Source: an uncultured Marvinbryantia sp. (GTDB lineage Bacteria > Bacillota > Clostridia > Lachnospirales > Lachnospiraceae). Taken from it: a stretch of 64,000 nt of DNA. The translations under genes and the position numbers were made by a program. A model generated the notes under the pieces. The model saw nothing but the letters and a program-made list of their open reading frames with translations, did not search any database and had not been told where the DNA came from. The stretch is taken from the NCBI GenBank assembly GCA_934373455.1, contig CAKRON010000001.1, forward strand, positions 65,671 through 129,670, written 5' to 3'. Shown here piece after piece: positions 59,563 through 64,000 of the stretch (within the stretch, counting starts at the first letter, position 1; every line of letters begins with the position of its first letter).

Positions 59563-61058
59563 AATACCTCTATCCTTTTTCCTTCATAATCCTTGATTCC
59601 CTGTATTTCCAATCCCATAGACTGATAATTTTGTATTTCTGTTATCAGTCTATCTGTCATTCTTTCTCCAGGCAGTACCAGTGGGATTCCTGGTGGATAA
59701 AGATAAATATATTCACCGCACACCCTGTCTTTGCTTTCTGATAACGTTACAATTTCCTTCTCACACTTATCTGCTTCCGATATTGTCATACGCTGTTCCG
59801 GCTGTTGAAATTCCTCTCTGCTCATTCTTTCATTTTTTTCTGTTATTTCCACAAAAGATGTGGAGATTGTTTTCGAAATGTGGATAAGTGCATTTTTTAA
59901 TCTATCGAATCCTTCCTGCGTATCCGCTATACTGGTCAGGGCTATCACATATCCTGCTGCCGCCATCTCCATTTCCAGCTGGTATTCGTTTCTCAAAAGA
60001 TCTGCCAGCTCCTGTCCGTTCATTCCATCTGCAGCAATGATTAATTTTCCTGAATCCATTTTTTCATGATTTTCCAAAGGCAAAAGATGAATATGTGGAA
60101 CATCTTTTATTTCTTCTCTAAATTGCTCTAACTTCTCTGCATATGCTTCAAACAGCTCATCTCCCCGTTCATTGATCAGTTGTACACATTGATCCATTCC
60201 TGCCATAAATACATATGATGGGCTGCTCGTTTCAAAAATGTCCAGATATTTTTTTACCTGTTCTGTTAATTTTTCAGCTTCTTTATTCACATGAAGCAAT
60301 GCTGTCTGAGTCATAGACGGAAGAGTTTTATGCAAACTGTGAATGACCAGATCTGCCCCCTTCTTCAATGAATTTTCCGGAAAAGATGGATGAAATCCAA
60401 AATGAGCACCATGAGCTTCATCGACAATTAATATCTTCTCATATTTGTGCACAATTTGAGCAATCGCTTCTACATCTGATACAATTCCATCATAAGTAGG
60501 CGATGTAATCACAACTGCCTGGATATCCTTATTTTCTCTCAATGCGTTTTCCACATCTTTCGGTGAAATCACGCCGTTTATTTCTGACTTTCCTGTCCAG
60601 ATATTTTTTTCCTGTGGATCTTTTATCTGATATTTTTGTGGATACAGATAGATCGTCTGCAATTCTCTTAGTTCAACTGCATGATATACTGCTTTATGGC
60701 AATTTCGTGCCATTAATATTTTTCCGTGCTGAGCAGTACAGGCAAATATAGACGCAAGCAAACCACAGGTACTTCCATTGATCAGATAAAAACTCTGTCC
60801 GGCACCATATAATACGGCAGCTCTTTTCTGGGCTTCAAGCAAAATTCCTTCTGCATGATGCAGATTATCAAATCCATCAATTTCGGTAATGTCTATTTCA
60901 TACGGCAAAAAAAGCTGATCTCGGTCCATTAGTTCTTTCACCAATTTGATATTTCTCTTATGTCCGGGCATGTGAAAGGGATATGCATCCGATTTTCCAT
61001 ATGTTTTTAATTTTTCATACAAAAATTCTTTGTTTGATTCGTTTTTGTAATTGCTCAC
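59541..61058 (-). CDS. Orn/Lys/Arg decarboxylase family PLP enzyme
   Basis: The 505-residue protein is a fold-type I PLP enzyme: FHMPGHKRN near the start, NGSTCGLLASIFA for cofactor phosphate, VDEAHGAHFGFHP, and the lysine motif IHSLHKTLPSMTQTALLH that holds PLP. The C-terminal domain is present (YLYPPGIPLVLPGE). It may make cadaverine, putrescine or agmatine; the substrate is not decided. The start is GTG at 61058 with GGAG 8 nt upstream. The gene faces the nucleotidyltransferase gene and shares its terminator. Confidence 0.92.
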   Translation of the reverse strand: MSNYKNESNKEFLYEKLKTYGKSDAYPFHMPGHKRNIKLVKELMDRDQLFLPYEIDITEIDGFDNLHHAEGILLEAQKRAAVLYGAGQSFYLINGSTCGLLASIFACTAQHGKILMARNCHKAVYHAVELRELQTIYLYPQKYQIKDPQEKNIWTGKSEINGVISPKDVENALRENKDIQAVVITSPTYDGIVSDVEAIAQIVHKYEKILIVDEAHGAHFGFHPSFPENSLKKGADLVIHSLHKTLPSMTQTALLHVNKEAEKLTEQVKKYLDIFETSSPSYVFMAGMDQCVQLINERGDELFEAYAEKLEQFREEIKDVPHIHLLPLENHEKMDSGKLIIAADGMNGQELADLLRNEYQLEMEMAAAGYVIALTSIADTQEGFDRLKNALIHISKTISTSFVEITEKNERMSREEFQQPEQRMTISEADKCEKEIVTLSESKDRVCGEYIYLYPPGIPLVLPGERMTDRLITEIQNYQSMGLEIQGIKDYEGKRIEVLKNVRGI

Positions 61059-61159
61059 TTAACAATCTCCATTCGTTTATACATTCATTCTCACATATTG
61101 CACAAAATTTTCCTGTGCAAATCCAGTAGTTAGTATATCACAATCTATAAGCCCCATGA

Positions 61160-61165
61160 TATAAT
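61160..61165 (+). promoter_or_regulatory. Candidate -10 element before the histidine phosphatase gene
   Basis: TATAAT lies 46 bp before the ATG of the histidine phosphatase gene. No consensus -35 is seen 17 bp upstream. A small inverted repeat (AACGTTTTAACGT) lies between it and the AGGAG. Confidence is limited to the -10. Confidence 0.35.
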
Positions 61166-61211
61166 ACTTTCGAACGTTTTAACGTAATAATAAACATTAG
61201 GAGTAATTTTT

Positions 61212-61985
61212 ATGAATTTAGTAATTATCAGACATGGTGATCCGGATTATGAAAACGATACACTGACAGAACGAGGCTGGAAAGAGGCTCATCTTCTATC
61301 TGAACGTGTAAAGAATTGGAATGTGAAAGATTTTTATGTATCTCCATTAGGACGCGCACAGGATACCGCTTACTGCAGTTTAAAAGCTATGAACCGTACT
61401 GCACAGACAATGGACTGGCTTCAAGAGTTTCCGGCTAAAGTCCTTCTTGAAGATAATGAAGAACTTCTTTCAGCTTATCCTGATCGTGAACTCCGGGAAG
61501 GTAAACTTTATGCTAATGTAGCGTGGGATGTACTGCCTTCTTATCTTTTCTGCCATCCAGAATATTTCCATTCAACTGACTGGCGAAACAGTGCAATTGC
61601 AAAATCCAGTAATATACTTACTGTTTACGATCATGTTATCTCAGAATTTGACACTTTACTTGCTTCTCACGGATATGTGCGAGACAATGGCGTCTATAGC
61701 GTAACACAGGCAAATAGGGACACACTTGTATTTTTCTGCCATTTTGGTCTGGAATGTGTTCTTCTTTCCCACTTGATGAATATTTCCCCATTTATTCTCT
61801 GGCACACGACTGCCTTTGCTCCCACCTCAGTTACCACTCTTCATACAGAAGAACGCGAAAAAGGGATTGCAAGTTTTCGTGCTGCTCACCTGGGAGATAT
61901 TTCCCATCTCATCGCTGCAGGCATGGAACCTTCTTTTTCAGCCAGATTTTGTGAAACCTATGACACTACAGAGCAACGTCATTAA
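61212..61985 (+). CDS. Histidine phosphatase family protein
   Basis: The 257-residue protein begins MNLVIIRHGDPDYENDTLTERG with the Arg-His-Gly catalytic motif of the phosphoglycerate-mutase-like superfamily. SPLGRAQDTA gives the second Arg and the late FFCHFGLECVLLSHLM gives the second His. It removes phosphate from a small molecule, as yet unspecified. It heads a plus-strand unit with apbE and the NusG-domain-II gene. AGGAG lies 8 nt before the ATG. Confidence 0.88.
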   Translation: MNLVIIRHGDPDYENDTLTERGWKEAHLLSERVKNWNVKDFYVSPLGRAQDTAYCSLKAMNRTAQTMDWLQEFPAKVLLEDNEELLSAYPDRELREGKLYANVAWDVLPSYLFCHPEYFHSTDWRNSAIAKSSNILTVYDHVISEFDTLLASHGYVRDNGVYSVTQANRDTLVFFCHFGLECVLLSHLMNISPFILWHTTAFAPTSVTTLHTEEREKGIASFRAAHLGDISHLIAAGMEPSFSARFCETYDTTEQRH

Positions 61986-62002
61986 TAGAAAGCAGGAATT
62001 TT

Positions 62003-62980
62003 ATGAAAAAATTTACTTTATTCTTTCTACCTTGCCTGTTTTTTATGTTTTGCAGCGGATGTCACCTTCAGACAAAATCAAATCAGCAGCTTTTTGAAAA
62101 AAACTTTATTTATTTTGATACGGTTATCAGTCTGCAGTTTTATGCCGGGGAAAATGGAAATGATCTGATGGAACACTGTGTCGAAATGTGTGCCGAATAT
62201 GAAAATACATTCAGTCGTACTCTGGAAACCAGTGAATTGTATGCCATCAATCATCGTACACAGAACACAGTTACAGTATCAGATGACATTGCTGAACTAA
62301 TCTCTGTTGGTCTTCAATATTATACTATTTCAAATGGTAAATTTGATATTACCATTGCTCCTTTATCAGACCTGTGGGATTTTAAAAGCGAAAATGCTTC
62401 TGTCCCTGAGGCTGACACTATTTCTGAAGCCCTGAAAAAGGTAGGTGCTGATCAGATTTCTTTATCTGGAAATACACTGACTTTTTCTTCCAGTGATGTC
62501 ATGATAGATCTGGGTGCTCTCGTGAAAGGATTTGCCGCAGATCGTTTAAAATCTTACCTTACAGAAAATAATGTAACATCTGGTCTGCTAAATCTTGGTG
62601 GTAATGTATTGACCATAGGAAATCGACCGGATGGCTCTTCCTGGAGCATTGGTATTCAAAAACCTTTCGATGATAATGAACCTATTGCTGATGTAGTAAA
62701 AGTAACAGATAAAACTGTCGTTTCTTCTGGTATTTATGAACGTTACTTTAAGCAGGATGATATCATTTATCATCACATTCTGGATCCGGACACCGGTTAT
62801 CCAATTCAAAATGATCTATGGGGTGTGTCCATCATCTGTGACTCCTCATTAACAGGAGATGCTCTCAGCACTACCTGTATGACACTTGGATACGAAAAGG
62901 CAAATGAACTCATCAATTCACTTGAACATATAGACGCAGAATTTATTCTGACTGGCTGTAAAATCAAGAAAACATTTTAA
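62003..62980 (+). CDS. apbE: FAD:protein FMN transferase (ApbE), lipoprotein
   Basis: The 325-residue protein starts with a lipoprotein signal (LFFLPCLFFMFCSGC, lipobox Cys near residue 20) and has ApbE motifs: YFDTVISLQFY, ENTFSRTLETSELYAIN, KFDITIAPLSDLWDF, DLGALVKGFAADRL, GLLNLGGNVLTIG and the final STTCMTLG. It attaches FMN from FAD to Thr in flavoproteins such as RnfG/RnfD or NqrB/C outside the membrane. It is followed 13 nt later by the NusG-domain-II gene, a common Lachnospiraceae pair. Confidence 0.93.
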   Translation: MKKFTLFFLPCLFFMFCSGCHLQTKSNQQLFEKNFIYFDTVISLQFYAGENGNDLMEHCVEMCAEYENTFSRTLETSELYAINHRTQNTVTVSDDIAELISVGLQYYTISNGKFDITIAPLSDLWDFKSENASVPEADTISEALKKVGADQISLSGNTLTFSSSDVMIDLGALVKGFAADRLKSYLTENNVTSGLLNLGGNVLTIGNRPDGSSWSIGIQKPFDDNEPIADVVKVTDKTVVSSGIYERYFKQDDIIYHHILDPDTGYPIQNDLWGVSIICDSSLTGDALSTTCMTLGYEKANELINSLEHIDAEFILTGCKIKKTF

Positions 62981-62993
62981 TGGAAATCTTATT

Positions 62994-63368
62994 ATGAATC
63001 GAAAAAAAAATACTATTATTTTTATTGTTTCTATTCTCATTTTCATCTGCATTGGATTTCTGATAAAAGGATTGTATTTCGGGAAATCCGGTGCAACCGC
63101 TCTAATTGAGCAGGATGGTCAAACTATCTGTGAATTAAATTTAGATAAAGATACAGAATTGATCCTAGATAGTGAGAATGGAGGCAGTAATACCATTACT
63201 GTAAAAGATGGAAAAATTGCTGTAACAGCTGCCAATTGTCCTGATCTGGTCTGTGTTCATACAGGTTCTATATCTCATACCGGAGAAGTAATTGCCTGTC
63301 TTCCACATAAACTGATCATTACGATATCAGATCATAGTGAAGATCAATTAGATGCAGCTTCATGGTAA
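62994..63368 (+). CDS. NusG domain II-containing exported protein
   Basis: A 124-residue protein with one N-terminal membrane helix (IIFIVSILIFICIGFLIKGLYF) and an outside NusG_II domain that includes the CPDLVCVHTGSIS segment and a further Cys in IACLPHKL. The three Cys are kept in this family. It is usually next to ApbE or electron-transport gene clusters and its function is not settled. No Rnf/Nqr genes are present here. The binding site before its ATG is weak, so translation may be coupled to apbE. Confidence 0.85.
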   Translation: MNRKKNTIIFIVSILIFICIGFLIKGLYFGKSGATALIEQDGQTICELNLDKDTELILDSENGGSNTITVKDGKIAVTAANCPDLVCVHTGSISHTGEVIACLPHKLIITISDHSEDQLDAASW

Positions 63369-63374
63369 TACAGC

Positions 63375-63404
63375 GAAATGGCTGTGCATTTGCACAGCCA
63401 TTTC
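63375..63404 (+). other. Hairpin after the NusG-domain-II gene
   Basis: GAAATGGCTGTGCA (63375-63388) is the exact inverted repeat of TGCACAGCCATTTC (63391-63404). No T run follows on the plus strand, so it is an incomplete intrinsic terminator or an RNA-stabilising 3' end. Confidence 0.55.
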
Positions 63405-63603
63405 AGGAAAGAGAAAAATTATATTTTGAGGGAGTACTCCGCAACGTGTGGTCGTTGCGAAGTGTGAGTTATGAAATATATTAGCTCTTTGCTAATATGC
63501 TGTTAGTATATACAATAAATGTGTTCAAACTATGTTTTCATCCTAAATAAATCATAAATTTTCTTATGAAAATCTGAACTAAACAGAAAAAATCACTTGT
63601 AAC
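63405..63603. other. Gene-free stretch with two further hairpins
   Basis: No coding sequence is visible in this stretch. ACTCCGCAACG (63436-63446) pairs with CGTTGCGAAGT (63453-63463) with one mismatch, and ATATTAGC (63478-63485) pairs with GCTAATAT (63491-63498). Together with the preceding hairpin they form three stems in 125 bp. A structured RNA or a leftover repeat element is possible. No known RNA family is recognised. Confidence 0.35.
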
Positions 63604-63632
63604 AACAAAAAATCCAGGCTATTTTCCTGGAT
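63604..63632 (-). terminator. Terminator of the tRNA operon
   Basis: On the minus strand ATCCAGG (63632-63626) pairs with CCTGGAT (63618-63612) and is followed by six or more T. It lies 9 nt past the tRNA-Lys 3' end, closing the minus-strand tRNA cluster. Confidence 0.8.
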
Positions 63633-63640
63633 CTAAAAAG

Positions 63641-63713
63641 TGAAGCATCGGGGATTCGAACCCCGGACAACTTGATTAAAAGTCAAGTGCTCTACCGACT
63701 GAGCTAATGCTCC
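63641..63713 (-). tRNA. tRNA-Lys (anticodon TTT)
   Basis: A 73-nt cloverleaf: acceptor GGAGCAT pairs with ATGCTTC, the D arm is TAGCTC...GAGC, the anticodon loop is CTTTTAA, and the T arm is CGGGGTTCGAATCCCCG with discriminator A. CCA is not encoded. It is the last gene of the cluster. Confidence 0.95.
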
Positions 63714-63726
63714 ATATTAAGTTAAG

Positions 63727-63799
<73 letters not shown>

Positions 63800-63835
63800 T
63801 TATTCACCGATAAAATGATTATCAGGCAAAAAAAA

Positions 63836-63909
63836 TTGCGGGGATAGGATTTGAACCTATGACCTTCGGGTTATGAGCCCGACGAGCTTCCAGACTGCTC
63901 CACCCCGCG
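63836..63909 (-). tRNA. Initiator tRNA-fMet (anticodon CAT)
   Basis: A 74-nt tRNA with loop TCATAAC. The first base pair of the acceptor is C-A unpaired (CGCGGGG against CCCCGCA) and the anticodon stem ends in GGGC/CCCG G-C pairs. Both are initiator features, so this is tRNA-fMet and not an elongator Met or Ile-lysidine tRNA. Confidence 0.9.
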
Positions 63910-63929
63910 ATATATTATAACATGAAAAA

Positions 63930-64000
63930 AGCCGATGATCGGACTCGAACCGATAACCTGCTGATTACAAATCAGCTGCTCTGCCAATTGAGCCACATCG
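63930..64000 (-). tRNA. tRNA-Thr (anticodon TGT), 5' end cut by the window
   Basis: Loop TTTGTAA gives anticodon TGT. The 3' acceptor strand CATCGGC with discriminator T expects a 5' strand GCCGATG. The last two bases lie beyond position 64000, so the gene is complete except for about two nucleotides. Confidence 0.9.

Noticed and set aside
63375-63404. Intrinsic terminator call for the hairpin after the NusG-domain-II gene
   Set aside because: The stem is strong but no T tract follows on the plus strand, so it is listed only as a hairpin.

Overview
The window looks like chromosome from a gut-type Clostridia, most likely family Lachnospiraceae. The evidence is low G+C, strong GGAGG-type ribosome binding sites, a RicT/holB/guanylate-kinase-like/trmN6/rsmI housekeeping cluster, and families common in that group: RpiR-governed TRAP operons, NEW3-ABC operons, ApbE plus NusG-domain-II pairs and Rpn-type nuclease genes. 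Genus and species cannot be decided from the sequence alone. No IS element, prophage or CRISPR array was seen.

Region 1 (1-11512, all minus strand). A partial Rpn-like gene is followed by a catabolic operon: RpiR regulator, zinc alcohol dehydrogenase, class I aldolase, FGGY kinase, TRAP transporter (DctP, DctQ, DctM), D-2-hydroxyacid dehydrogenase, then beyond a strong hairpin glucose-6-phosphate isomerase and glycerate kinase. Inferred logic: an acidic sugar derivative is imported, oxidised, phosphorylated and cleaved, and a three-carbon acid piece leaves through hydroxypyruvate or glycerate to phosphoglycerate. The substrate is unknown. A good sigma-A promoter with an overlapping TGAAA-N5-TTTCA palindrome, repeated 170 bp upstream, is a likely RpiR operator pair.

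Region 2 (11604-21352). A MATE exporter is followed by an ABC transporter (permease plus ATPase) with a membrane-anchored triple-NEW3 protein. Divergent from it is an orphan OmpR-type regulator whose receiver lacks the conserved Thr and Lys. Next come a PhoR/PhoB-like pair and a Na/Pi cotransporter. Both the NEW3 and cotransporter promoters carry direct repeats spaced 11 bp, resembling Pho boxes, so phosphate control of both units is plausible. A decayed transglutaminase-like remnant lies before rsmI.

Region 3 (21353-25697). Housekeeping genes: rsmI, trmN6-like, ricT, holB and a guanylate-kinase-like gene.

Region 4 (25736-57195). A large cell-surface glycopolymer locus. It holds two ABC-2 polysaccharide exporters (one ATPase with a Wzt-type C-terminal domain, one short TagH-like), at least eight glycosyltransferase genes, two CDP-glycerol glycerophosphotransferases (one fused to GT2), an LTA-synthase-like phosphoglycerol transferase, UDP-galactopyranose mutase, three acyltransferases and dTDP-rhamnose genes rfbA, rfbB and rfbC (rfbD is absent here). 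The product is probably a rhamnose- and galactofuranose-containing, glycerol-phosphate-decorated and acylated polymer. The 47.6-54.4 kb part is visibly more AT-rich and looks like an exchangeable cassette.

Region 5 (57311-64000). A MerR-methyltransferase fusion with overlapping divergent promoters, a nucleotidyltransferase, an Orn/Lys/Arg decarboxylase, a histidine phosphatase, ApbE and a NusG-domain-II protein. A minus-strand tRNA cluster follows (Thr partial, initiator Met, Phe, Lys) with its own terminator.
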